Below, in pieces: positions 14,301 through 24,471 of a stretch of 64,000 nucleotides of DNA (position 1 is its first letter; the number at the start of each line of letters is the position of its first letter). The notes below the pieces were generated by a model. It saw nothing but the letters and a program-made list of their open reading frames with translations, searched no databases and had not been told where the DNA came from. The position numbers were made by a program, and so were the translations under genes. Source of the stretch: Astrothelium macrocarpum (Eukaryota > Ascomycota > Dothideomycetes > Trypetheliales > Trypetheliaceae); NCBI GenBank assembly GCA_021030915.1, contig JAGEMR010000032.1, forward strand, positions 124,001 to 188,000, in the 5' to 3' direction.

Positions 14301-14543
14301 TTTTGCGTCAAACAGCCGAAGATCTTCTTCAAGCAGGTACGAGTGGCGGACATTGGTGGTTCCGTGATGGGAGCCATCTTTGTGATAGTAGCCATTCGAA
14401 TCGAATCTCTCCTTAGGAATCTCCTTTAAGATATCGCGAGGATTCCGGAGAAGCTCCCAAAGCTTGGAAGGCGAGTCCGCGCCACCGGCAAAGCGGCAAG
14501 CACTTCCTACAACGGCAATCGGTTCATTCCGTCGAGAGACCAT
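2377..14543 (-). CDS. hybrid polyketide synthase-nonribosomal peptide synthetase (PKS-NRPS)
   Basis: Five exons (14543-13907, 13847-13206, 13142-10167, 10067-5334, 5270-2377) sum to 3,960 residues. Each intron has GT..AG borders and its removal restores a conserved motif (for example SVNSFG-FGGTNAHA and LEIG-AGTGGAT). Domains in order: KS (DTACSSS, Cys179; His319 in HGTGT; His359), AT (GHSSGE, Ser about 641), DH (His about 966 in HQLQGQTVFP), C-methyltransferase (about 1410), inactive central region, KR (GGSMG about 2112), ACP (GIDSL about 2422), condensation (HHIVMDG about 2680), adenylation (YTSGSTGKPKG about 3155), thiolation (GGNSL about 3566) and a terminal reductase-like domain (about 3640-3960). 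No ER domain is seen, so the trans-ER at 24472 should supply enoyl reduction. It makes a methylated polyketide joined to one amino acid. Odd points: Asn replaces the usual Asp in the A4 motif, the KR lacks the Asn after its catalytic Tyr, and the R domain is degenerate. Product unknown. Confidence 0.95.
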
Positions 14544-14874
14544 ATCTGATGGTTGGCTTGTTGAAGAACAAAAAACGTGTCTCTATCGTATAGTGGAAAC
14601 GACAGACCAGTCAACTTGGGATAATCAGGGAAGTCTTGATCTGATACCTTTTCATCTCAATCAACATTAAAGTAACTGATAACTTTGATTTACCTTACCT
14701 TTCCCACAAATTAACTTTTCAATTGAGCTCTCACACAAGGCCTACAAGACTTAGTGAGATCTTACAGCCGAAAAGCGTCGACTCGTTGAATAAGTCTCAC
14801 GAGCCGTTCTTCTACTAGAGGGTTGGGCTTTTATAAGTTTAAATCATGCAGATCAACATCATCGATACAGGCTC
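14544..14874 (-). promoter_or_regulatory. PKS-NRPS upstream region
   Basis: This 331-bp gap lies between the stop of the Zn2Cys6 gene and the PKS-NRPS start and must carry the synthase promoter. It is moderately A+T rich with pyrimidine tracts. The CGGCGATTTTC motif found upstream of the exporter and ER is absent here. Confidence 0.5.
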
Positions 14875-16458
14875 TCAGCTTTGCAGTATTGTCTGCAGCT
14901 GTCTCAACTTATCTCTAATGCTACCTTCCAGTACAGATACCAGCTTCCTGTTAGCTTGATTCGTATCTGAACGGGTCGGCGAGTCAACTTGCACCCCTGC
15001 CGTCGCCTTAGCATCATATTGGCGGTCAGCTTGTGAGAAGAAAGATTTTACGGCTTGCTGCAAGCGGTCGAGGAGGTGGATGATCAGTTGCACTAGTAGG
15101 ATGATCCGTAGTCCGTCGGGTGACGGTATAGCACTCGGTTCGTTGCTCTTGGTCTGAAATGCGTCGTGATGAAGTGCCGTAACGAGTGTTTCATAAATGT
15201 GCAGCAAGCGAGTGTAGCAAGCTACGAGCAAATGACACATTACAATGTCGTGCGAACTGCTTTCGGCGGTATCGGCTATCAGGAGAGTGCTAGAGTCTTC
15301 CCTGCTGGCCGAGGGGTACGATTTGTCCACTGATAACTCTGCTTGGCCAAAACTGGTATCGTCTGTTGCTGGTGAAGTTGTTTCAGGCGACAAGGCAGAA
15401 GATGCTGAGGTCAAGGACGGCTGGGTGAATGGAGATCTCGGCCAACCATGACCATGGTTGACGACATCCATTGCTGCATCGACAGTCGGCTGTGGTGGGT
15501 GAACAAGGTTCTGCACGTGGAGCGGAGTTGCAGGTGCGGGAATGCTCGAAGCGCTAATATGCAGCCGATGCATGATGTCGAGAAGGTTGCGTGAAGCACC
15601 AAACAACTCACCGATCGCGTTGCACTTTTGCATCGTGTGGGTCGTGATCGTGGTGGATCCATCAAGCAGGGTGGTGACAGCATCAAAGGCGGCAGCAGAG
15701 ATCAGCGCCCCTGCATACTTTTGTTGCGCGACACTAAAGCTACAACATGTCCTGTATACAGGATACAGGCGTGCATTCAGGTCCGACAACTGCCTTATGC
15801 AAATCTCAGTGGTATCTGCATGCGGGGGCCACAGCTTGGGCAGCTTGGCGAGCCGTGATTCATGGGCGTTCGACGGTGAACGAGTTCTTGCCGTGGACGG
15901 CTCCTTGTCAACAACAACATCAGCGGATGGTACATTATCGGCGAGATCATTGTTGAGACCGTTCAATGCAAGTTCAAATGGTTCGGGCATAGTTTCTAAC
16001 GACGGAAGGGAAGCCCAATTTAGCTGAGGAATTGATTGGAAGAAAGCTTCGCCATCCGGTAATGGCCATATTGTGGAGTCTTCGATCATCGGCAGAGGAC
16101 TCGGTGTCAAAGGAGCTGAGAGATTGAGGTCAAGGCTGAGCTGATTGTCATGATGGCGTGGACGAGCGGAAGCATTGGAGGCCCCAGATGGCAAATGCGG
16201 TTGTGTAACCGTCAGCTGTGGAGATACATGAGGCGGCTCGGCGAACATAGCGGCATCGTTATTATGCGTTTGACGGTTTGAAGGTCGACCCTTTGGAAGT
16301 GGGGCACTGTACTGACAGTGGATGTGCAAACGTAAGCACCTGGTGCAGGCATCGCCGTCAGTTGAGCCTCGTTGACATCGTATCTTTTGGCTATGGCAGC
16401 GATCGCAGGACCGGCGCTTTAGAGATGAAATCGGTTTTTGTACAGTTGATTGACGCAT
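14875..16458 (-). CDS. Zn(II)2Cys6 transcription factor, likely cluster regulator
   Basis: Intronless model of 527 residues. The N-terminal binuclear zinc cluster is complete, CX2CX6CX9CX2CX6C, with Cys at 18, 21, 28, 38, 41 and 48, followed by a KGRPS basic linker. This is the Gal4/AflR-type fungal DNA-binding domain, which usually reads CGG triplets. The remainder is Ser/Thr/Pro-rich with an alpha-helical C-terminal part similar in layout to aflatoxin-regulator proteins. The ATG at 16458 was preferred to one 65 codons upstream because it puts the zinc cluster near the N-terminus, as is usual. Same strand as the PKS-NRPS and 331 bp upstream of it. Likely pathway-specific activator; the three CGG-containing motifs at 24120-24200 are candidate targets (inference). 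Confidence 0.88.
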   Translation of the reverse strand: MRQSTVQKPISSLKRRSCDRCHSQKIRCQRGSTDGDACTRCLRLHIHCQYSAPLPKGRPSNRQTHNNDAAMFAEPPHVSPQLTVTQPHLPSGASNASARPRHHDNQLSLDLNLSAPLTPSPLPMIEDSTIWPLPDGEAFFQSIPQLNWASLPSLETMPEPFELALNGLNNDLADNVPSADVVVDKEPSTARTRSPSNAHESRLAKLPKLWPPHADTTEICIRQLSDLNARLYPVYRTCCSFSVAQQKYAGALISAAAFDAVTTLLDGSTTITTHTMQKCNAIGELFGASRNLLDIMHRLHISASSIPAPATPLHVQNLVHPPQPTVDAAMDVVNHGHGWPRSPFTQPSLTSASSALSPETTSPATDDTSFGQAELSVDKSYPSASREDSSTLLIADTAESSSHDIVMCHLLVACYTRLLHIYETLVTALHHDAFQTKSNEPSAIPSPDGLRIILLVQLIIHLLDRLQQAVKSFFSQADRQYDAKATAGVQVDSPTRSDTNQANRKLVSVLEGSIRDKLRQLQTILQS

Positions 16459-16803
16459 GGCTGTCACAAAATACGCCGATGGCAGTCCGGCCGTTCGGCG
16501 TAAGGCAGGTTGACTGGAATGTTGGAAGGTCAAGGAATCAGGGAGCGTGAGGTGTCGGAATGTCGCTCGGACAGGATTGAAAAGGTCCTTTGAACTGGCA
16601 CCGGTGCATTTCGAAATATATCGTAGCAGCAAGCTGAATAGAATCCGAACCAAAGACGTTTCGAAATTATTCGTCTGCGGTAGACTGCTTATCTTGGGCG
16701 CAGTAGTCTATCCGGCATTGGACGAGCAGATACCTTATGAGATAAAAAAAAAAAAGAAAGAAAAAAGTCACGTGGCTTGGAACTCGGCTGAGTGCAGTCA
16801 CAA
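16459..16803. other. regulator upstream region
   Basis: About 345 bp between the regulator start and the transposon. It contains an A-rich tract at 16744-16767. No gene was seen. Confidence 0.45.
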
Positions 16804-16805
16804 TA

Positions 16806-18959
16806 CCCGTCCTCCCCACCTTGTGCAAACACCCACCTTATGCAAGCTATCCGAATTCTCTCCGCCACCACTTCGTAGATCTATTAAAACTTAACTATAA
16901 ACTATTTTATTGATTTAATTAGCCAAATTGATACTTCTGAATGTGTTGAATTAAATGAGCTAATTAAATTAATTTTTAAATCGTTTGGGTAGACGTGATT
17001 GCCGCCGAGGTCTAAAAATCGAATAATTAATTTTATTATCCTCAGATGCCTTTTTTACGACCATTTTTATATCATTTTAAATAAAAAATCGTGAGATATT
17101 TAATACGTCATTTTTACGTATTTTTGATTTTATATAAAACTGTTTTGAGGTCTATTTTTGATATTGGACCTTCTTCTTCTAAATCTTCTACTGATACTGG
17201 CGCTAAACTACCTCTTCTTTCGCAATAATTATCTGATTCTTTCGCTATTCTATTTTTATCTTTTTGAATTATTGGTCTAATTATTTTTATAATTTTATAA
17301 TTTATTTTTAAATGAATTATTCTATTTATTCAATTTTTTCAATTTTCTTCTTATTCAGATGGATTTATATTTTATAAAACGAGAAGAATTGAATTTTATT
17401 AATATCTTTCAATTTAAATATCAATTTATTTTTTTATTTTCGTTATTTGATTAATTAAATAATTTTTTAAAAATATATTATCTGATAATTGAAAAATTCA
17501 ATTTTAATCGTAAAATTCAGAAAATTATCAATTAATATTTTATTTATAATAAATTTCTGATATTTTAAAAATGAATTAATAAAAATTTTAATATTTCAAT
17601 AAATTTTAATTTATATATTTAATAATTTTAGAACGTTTATTGGATATATAATTTATATTCGATATTTCAATTTGATGATTATTATAATTGAATTTTATAA
17701 ATATAATCCAATTTTGATCTAATCATTTTTAATATTATTAATAATAAATACGTTCTGTTAAATCTATCAGAATAAAAAAAAAAATCTTTTTTAAAAATAT
17801 TAATATATTTTGAATATTTTATAATTCATTCATTTAATATTTTAATATAATAAATCGTCAAAAGATCAAATAGACTGATATTTAAAAATTGAAATTAATG
17901 AATTGAATAAAATGAATAAAATATTATTTGAATATTATATTTAAAATAATATTTTAAAAAGATTATAAAAAAATGGTTATTATGATTATTGATGAATAAA
18001 AATCGTGAATTTTTTCTATTACGAATTTTTTTTTTAATATAACGATTGAATATTATAATGAATTATTATAAATCCAATTTTTTATTCATTTAATTATTTA
18101 ATAAAATCGCGAAAAATATTATATATTTTTCAGAATCGAAATCATTAAATCAGAAATTTTGGATATTAAAAATTTCTATCATATAAATTAAATCTGATAA
18201 AAATATTGAATTATTTATTCTAATATAAATAAATATTATAATCCATTTTTTATTATCATTCTGATCAATTTCGAATAATTTATCAGTTTTTATAATCTTT
18301 TAATTAAATATATAATATAATTTATTTAAATATCTGATTAAAAAATGCTTTTCATTCAAATTATATATATTTTATAAAAGAATTTCATGATATTCAATTT
18401 TTATATCAATTTATAAAAAATTTTAATATATTAATATCATTATATTAATTCATTTATGAAATTAAAATAATATTAAATTTATATTTTATTATTTATTTTA
18501 ATTCATTTGATATTAATTATTTTTAAAAAATTGGTATTTAATTCGATTTTATATAATTCAATGAATCGATCTGATCAATTTTTTTTTAAATAAAATTTTA
18601 TAATATTTTTAATGAATATTCAGAATATTTCTGATATAAAAGGAATATTTCGATACGTAAAATCATTAATAAAATTAATTAGGATTTATGTCTATTATTT
18701 TGAGAGATTGGTGTTGATATTAATTTGAACGATTATCCGGTCGGTGATAATTCCTCTATAACGGCGCGATAACGTCGACAGACAGATTCCGAATTTTTTT
18801 ATTATTACAGAATAATCATTCGCATCTCGAGATTCCAAATCTGCAAGCGCCTCATCAATAGAAGCCATGATGGTGGAGTTGTAGGTTCTTGAAATTAGAT
18901 TGCTCGACCGAAAAACCGGTTGCGAAAGGTGGGACCTTGCACAAGGTGGGGAGGACGGG
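16806..18959 (-). mobile_element. RIP-degraded Fot1/pogo-like DNA transposon
   Basis: The 2,154-bp element has inverted ends: 16806-16828 and 18937-18959 are perfect reverse complements over 23 bp (tip CCCGTCCTCCCCACC), and weaker matches continue inward. TA dinucleotides at 16804-16805 and 18960-18961 flank it, the target duplication typical of Tc1/mariner/pogo elements. The interior is almost pure A+T, the mark of RIP. Near the right end, minus-strand ATG 18868 opens a readable helix-turn-helix (MASIDEALADLES, then TLSRRYRG), as at the N-terminus of Fot1/pogo transposases. The rest of the transposase is destroyed. It lies between the cluster regulator and the NmrA-like gene. Confidence 0.9.
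18695..18868 (-). pseudogene. transposase N-terminal remnant (psq-type HTH)
   Basis: About 57 codons from ATG 18868 remain open before the RIP-mutated A+T block. The segment MASIDEALADLES ... TLSRRYRG matches the psq-like DNA-binding start of pogo/Fot1 transposases from memory. No DDE catalytic core can be read downstream, so it cannot encode an active transposase. Confidence 0.78.
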
Positions 18960-18961
18960 TA

Positions 18962-20252
18962 AAGTTCATCACACATCCTTTCGACACCATTCGAAACCAA
19001 TCTTAAATGTAATGAACCCACAGGAAGAAATATCATTCTATCGGGCTAAAAATTTAAAGGTTGGTTGTTTTTTACTGCTCTAGCGTTACTCGATATCTGG
19101 CTAAATTATTGTAATCATCACTGTGGAAAGCTACCGGGTATAGTACCAATATTGAGTTTGAATGAGCCTTGTGGGCCAGATAGAACACTTATGAGCCACC
19201 ACCTACATCATTGTAAACCAGAGAAAAAGAAAGGAAATGGAAAGAGAAAAAAAAAGCCTCATGACTTGGCGCACGGCTGATGCTACTCGGAAATCTCTAG
19301 CAAAACTTAATTGCCGGAATTGAACCCTGGTCAAAGCGAACCCGTACTCCAGTAAACTCCAGTAAACTTCATTGCGGTTGACTTAGATGATACCCAGTGA
19401 ATTGGCTGTGGCCAATGCTATGTGTTGGAACATGACCCACTACAACTCTGAGAATAATGTGGTGCCACATTAACAACACTACTCTATGCCTTCTGACTTA
19501 TCTCGGCCATGCCGAAGGCATCAGCTCCCGTGGCGCCAAACTAGGCCAACAAACAAGCGAGTTCAACTCTACACATTCCAGAGACTTGTTCATTTATTTT
19601 TGCCTTTTTGTACTTTGAGCTATCTGTTGACGCCAGTGGTGTTGATACGAAAGGTGTGCCTACGGAATTATGGTTGATTGGTCGGATTACCGCATTAGTA
19701 TCAGCATGTATTAAGGCAAATACCTCTCCTGCCGCTGCTGCGAGTCCTAGACCAAGCTTCTACACAACTCGATTCATATGCAATATAATCGGCCTGTCTC
19801 ACTCTTTCAACAGATAGCGCACTAACACTGGAATATTGTTACTATTTGTCACGTATGTGCCGAAGATGTACTGCTCGTAGGCAGATGAAGACGCTGTGGC
19901 GGGCGGAGGCAGAAGATTTCGATAGGCAAGGGAAAGTTGCATGATCTGAGAAGCCTCCCGTCCATGCAGAAAAGTTTGATTGCGGCAGGGTTTGCAGATC
20001 CGCTACAAGGTAAATTTCCTCACCGCCGACTACATTTTGAGCCTATTGAAGTTCATCATATGAATACTCGCCTGAGGTTTCTGTGCCGCATGGGCCTACT
20101 ACGAGGAATATACATGGCGTGATTAGCGCAAGCTACAAGCCGTATCTTTGTTTCACCTCATCGAGCTAGCTTTGACCTCATGCAAGTTTCGAGGAGTGCC
20201 TTGGAAGATTCAGACTTTTCTCCGACCAAGTCAGCCCGGAAAGATTGTGGTC
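18962..20252. other. intergenic inside the cluster
   Basis: No convincing gene. A tandem CTCCAGTAAA duplication lies near 19348-19369. A GGAATTGAACC box at 19317 resembles a tRNA T-loop, but its stem does not pair and no tRNA can be folded around it. Confidence 0.45.
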
Positions 20253-21245
20253 CTATGCAGCGAGTACCTCCGACCAATTTCTCTCGTCTAGCCAAGTCTG
20301 GAACGACTTTGTCTGTACCTTCTTCTTCAACTCAGACGGCTCAAGTACCCCCTCAATTCCACCCTTATATCCGTAGTCATTCAAGAACTGGGGGGCGTCC
20401 AGTAATTCCCAAGGCATACCAAATTTCTCGTGCATGATCTCCACAGTGATCGGGACGTACATCGAGTCCTTCCCACTGGCCTTAGACCATACAACCGGAA
20501 TGTCGCCCACCGTAAGTTCAGTGTCGTAAGCTAGCAATTTCTTACCTGCAGCTTCATCCTCGATCAGTTCCCGTACAAAGGGGCCCATGGATTCTCTCGC
20601 GTTGAGGATGGGAAGTTGCAAGTCTTTGCGGACTGGAAGTGCAAACATGTATTTGCCGCTGCCTGGATCAAGGCGTGGCGTGAGCATAGGGTTGGTATTG
20701 TAGCAGCCTGGGTAAATGAAGGATGTTTTCTCTGCCAGCTCAGGCTTCTCCTTCTCGATATATTCGACGATCCAAGCTTTGGCCTCGGAGTGAAGAGAGT
20801 GAGGGTATTTGCCGCCGGAAGTTTTGTTGATGGCGTGAAGTGCAGAATAGATGAAGCGTTCTAGCGTTGGTATGCGTGCCGCGACATCGACCGCGTTCTT
20901 CCCGTTGGTAGTCTCATAGTCGTAGGCCTTCTTGCTGGCGGGTACAACGCTTTGCTTTTCAGCCTCAAGAGCGGCTTTGGCTGGTCTGTAAGTGCCCCAG
21001 AAGTCCGTGTTGAGGAAGACGGCCGAAGCGCCGTCAAATGCTTTAGTCAAGGAGCTTGGATCCTGAAGATCTCCCTCGACTATTTCAGCCCCCTTAGCGG
21101 CTAGGTCCTCTGCCGCAGCCGACGACGGGTCGCGAGTCATGCAGCGCACCCGCCAACTATTAGAGAGGCTAAGGAATGTCTTGGCGACGGAAGAGCCCTG
21201 GTTTCCCGTAGCGCCGATCACTACAATGAGCTTGGCGACTGTCAT
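20253..21245 (-). CDS. NmrA-like NAD(P)-binding protein
   Basis: Single exon, 330 residues. An N-terminal Rossmann loop, GATGNQG at residues 11-17, follows a beta strand (KLIVVI). This with the SVAKTFLS helix and the ERFIYSALH and Leu/Pro-rich C-terminal layout is typical of the NmrA/HSCARG family of atypical short-chain dehydrogenases, which bind NAD(P) and often act as redox sensors rather than enzymes. The Tyr-x-x-x-Lys catalytic pair is not evident. The start at 21245 was chosen over 21302 because it begins directly before the Rossmann strand. It lies between the transposon and the exporter within the cluster on the same strand as the PKS-NRPS. Role in the pathway is unknown; it could be a tailoring reductase or a regulator. 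Confidence 0.85.
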   Translation of the reverse strand: MTVAKLIVVIGATGNQGSSVAKTFLSLSNSWRVRCMTRDPSSAAAEDLAAKGAEIVEGDLQDPSSLTKAFDGASAVFLNTDFWGTYRPAKAALEAEKQSVVPASKKAYDYETTNGKNAVDVAARIPTLERFIYSALHAINKTSGGKYPHSLHSEAKAWIVEYIEKEKPELAEKTSFIYPGCYNTNPMLTPRLDPGSGKYMFALPVRKDLQLPILNARESMGPFVRELIEDEAAGKKLLAYDTELTVGDIPVVWSKASGKDSMYVPITVEIMHEKFGMPWELLDAPQFLNDYGYKGGIEGVLEPSELKKKVQTKSFQTWLDERNWSEVLAA

Positions 21246-22025
21246 AATGGATGTAAATGAAGACGATTTAGGAAAAAGCAGAGTCAGGTAGTGAGCTTGC
21301 ACTTGGTAATGAGAGATTCCGTGTGGCAGTATTTATTTTCCAAACTTTTTGTGCCATTGTTTTCTTTGATCAATGAATCACACTCAAAAGAAAAGCCCCA
21401 AGGATTCATAACCGCCGAACGTTGGTTGATTCGTCAGCATCGTCTGAAATGCACCGAACGTACTTTGAATATTCATGCAAACGTAACTGCCTAAGGTACT
21501 TCTCTGCGAGTTTGGATTCGGCGCCGAGTGCCTTGCATTGCCTTGTTGTTCCGATGTACGACGCGGATGTCCGCAAGCGTCACATCGTTTAGTTGCATAG
21601 GTTATGTAGGTATGCAATAGGCATCCTTACTGTCCGTACAAAATTTCTCAAATGATGCCGTGGCGCTATCTCCCCCGTGCATGAGTGCCCATAGCAGTAC
21701 TCAAACCGAGGATAGGAAAATATGATAGACCATACCTGGCTAGAGGGAAAAACTTATAGACAGGTCTCAAGCTAAGATCTGACAAGCCTTCAGCGAACGA
21801 AAACATCCGTATACCTGACGCAAACGCCAAAAAGCTAATGAAGCTTACTGAATACGTCAAAGCCTTGTAATTTCTAATAATATGCGAAACTGAATTGCTA
21901 TGCTTTGTACAAGAATTTGTGTGACAACGCCCGTTGAACGTCAATCTGGTGAAGAAAACACATCGAGGCAGGTACCCTTGATTTTGACCAAAATAATACA
22001 GTGCTTAAACACAAGACAACCAAGA
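21246..22025. other. intergenic between NmrA-like gene and exporter
   Basis: About 780 bp holding the NmrA-like promoter and the 3' flank of the MFS gene. No gene or repeat was recognised. Confidence 0.45.
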
Positions 22026-23934
22026 TCATGAGCCCGACCTTTTTGCAGTTGGCTCTTTTGCATCAGAACCCACCATCTCTTCGCCGTCTCTTCCCTTCTT
22101 GGCATTCGTCAATCGGTTCTTCTCCTCTGCTGCCAATCCTGTCTCATAGTTTTGATGTTGCCTGGAAAGATTCGTGCGGCCAATTCCGAAGCTAGAAATG
22201 AAGCCTATGAAGAGTAGACACGTATAGAAGATCCACATTTTTGACAGACTGTCGACAACCGCTGCTTGAACCAAGCTCCGTTGCGAGCTGCTCAGAGTAT
22301 TCAGAACGCTAGCAGAACCCGCAGATCCCGAAACCACTTGGTTGATGATCGGCTGTGGAATATCGGCTTGTAGAAACTCCGTTCTGTGAGTGTGCATGCG
22401 ATTCTGAATGATGACACCCCCAACTACGACGCTAATGGCGGAGCTAAGGTTACGGGTGAAGCTGAACGCAGCAGTTCCGACTCCATTATCGGCAGGTGTC
22501 ACTTTGGACTGCATGGCTATGAGAGGTGCCTGGAAATTAGGACCCACGCCAAGTCCGGTAATGAGCTGGAAGACGATTATGCGCGGCCAACTTTTGCATG
22601 ACTGCAGATCGATGAAAAGACCAAAACCCAATGTAGCGAGACCCATACCACCTATTATTAATTCAAGGTAGCGGCCAGTCTTTCTTATGGACATACCAGT
22701 GATGATGGAGAGCGCTGCCACCACGAGTGCATACGGCAATACCCATACCGCAGACTCAATGGCGCTGGCGCCAAGACCGGTCTGGAAGTAGAACGGAAGG
22801 AAATATGCGACTGCAACAAAAGCAAAACCATGCGTGCAGGCAACACCCAGTACTGCAAGAGTGTCGGGACGTTTGAAAAGACGAAGAGGCATGAGCGGAT
22901 ATTTGGCGATTTTCCATTGAACCACGAAGAAGATTGCGAACACCACAACGGCAAACACAATAAGGCACACAACGGTCGCAGAATTCCATGGATTCCTAAT
23001 GCCTCCGAATTGCAATCCAAGGAGCAACATGAGCAATGCCCCCAGAATCAAAAAGGTTCCCAGCCAGTCAATTGCACGGACACCATGCCAGAACTTCGTG
23101 CGTGGGTTGTGTACGTTGAGGAAGAAAACGAGAGCAAGGAAGGCTGCGCCATCGGCAGGCAAATTGATATAAAAGCACCAGCGCCACGACACCCTTTCAG
23201 CCAGAGCCCCACCTATCGAGGGACCAGCTGCAGCGGCTGTGGCCCACACCATACCGATTAGCCCTAGATATTTGCCACGCTCCCTATACATTATATTAGA
23301 CCACATGACTCAATAGATATCCGCTTTCAACAAACTTCATTTATCAAGAAATGTGGGCTTACCGCATGCTCACCAGGTCGCCAAGCGTGATGTTGACCAG
23401 CACGATCAGACCACCGCCACCCGCCCCCTGAATAGCGCGGCCTGCAATCAACATGGCAACGCTGTTGGAGAGCGCACAGATCAGGCTACCGATAAAGAAG
23501 CAGACATTGGCACCCAGCAACGCCGCTTTCCGGCCAAATATGTCACTGGTCTTGGCCCAAAAGGGGACAATCGAGGAGTACGGGAGGAGGTAAGCGGATC
23601 CAATCCACGAATACGCCGATTGAGATGCTTTCAGGCTGGCAGCGATGCTGGGAAGCGCTGTTGTGACTATGGCGACGTCCATGGCTGCAAGAAAGGTTGC
23701 CATACCAAGAGCCACTGTGATGATGGCCATGTTGGCCTTCTTTGGCTCTGGCTTTGAAATTCCTTCCTGCGTATCAGAGGGACCAGCAACCGTGCGATCG
23801 TCCTTGGGTAGCGCATCCATATCTTCTGCTGTGACGATAGCTTCAGGAGGTAAGACATCATGTATTTGAGCATCCTGTACCGGAATAGTAAAGGGTTCGT
23901 TGGCTTCTAATGAGGGATCACGACCATTTTCCAT
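22026..23934 (-). CDS. MFS multidrug/toxin efflux transporter (DHA2 type)
   Basis: Two exons, 23934-23363 and 23283-22026, joined across a 79-bp intron (23284-23362), give 609 residues and read LVSM-RERGKYLGLIG. A hydrophilic N-tail of about 70 residues precedes many hydrophobic helices consistent with the 14-TM drug:H+ antiporter family. Typical motifs are present: AMDVAIVTTALPSIA in TM1, WAKTSDIFGRKAALL (loop 2-3 motif A), GRAIQGAGGGG (TM4) and MVWATAAAAGPSIGGAL (motif C-like antiporter helix in TM5). It should sit in the plasma membrane and export the cluster product or give self-protection (inference from context). It is divergent from the trans-ER gene with 537 bp between the two starts. 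Confidence 0.93.
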
Positions 23935-24471
23935 GGTTAAAGTGTGTTATGTAAGCCGCTCAACCCGTGAATATGGGTCGACACAGAGTGGGGGCAACTG
24001 GCTTGGGTACTTCCATAGTAAATGAAAGAAAAAGATAAAACAATGAAATAAACAGCAGCCATCGAAGATTTTTCGATCTGCAATACAGAACTCAGTTCGC
24101 CTTGCTGTTACCGAAAGCTGAAAATCGCCGCTTACCGGCCTAGTGATATATGCAGATTCGGCGATTTTCGACATGCGCCTACCACAGACCGGCGATTTTC
24201 CAAGGTAACACAACATCATGCGGAAAAAAAAAAAAAACTCAGGGTCTGAAACAAAAACAAGGCTTGCATTCCGTCAGCTTAAAGTGCATGTCGTAACGAA
24301 TGCTAAATCGAGACAAACATCGGCAAGCAGATGAAGCATAAATGAGATGTGTAAAAGATTTATGAGAGCTACCCCTTTCCTCTGAGCGGAGAATAGCTTT
24401 GAGTAACAGCCTCTGTAACTGACTACTGAGCTTCTGCATCCGATCCTCGATAACTTGAACGCTCCCCAAAG
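23935..24471. promoter_or_regulatory. bidirectional promoter, exporter/trans-ER
   Basis: This 537-bp interval separates the divergent starts of the MFS gene (23934, minus) and the trans-ER gene (24472, plus), so it must drive both. It carries the triple CGGCGATTTTC motif and a poly-A tract at 24226-24238. Confidence 0.7.
24120..24200. promoter_or_regulatory. three copies of CGGCGATTTTC (candidate operator)
   Basis: Exact 11-bp copies lie at 24120-24130 (minus strand), 24159-24169 (plus) and 24190-24200 (plus); the two direct copies are 31 bp apart. Each begins with CGG, the triplet read by Zn2Cys6 proteins. This makes it a candidate site for the cluster regulator at 14875-16458 (inference). 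Confidence 0.6.

Noticed and set aside
19311..19345. tRNA-like T-loop box (minus strand)
   Set aside because: Stem does not pair and no anticodon arm or acceptor stem could be folded.
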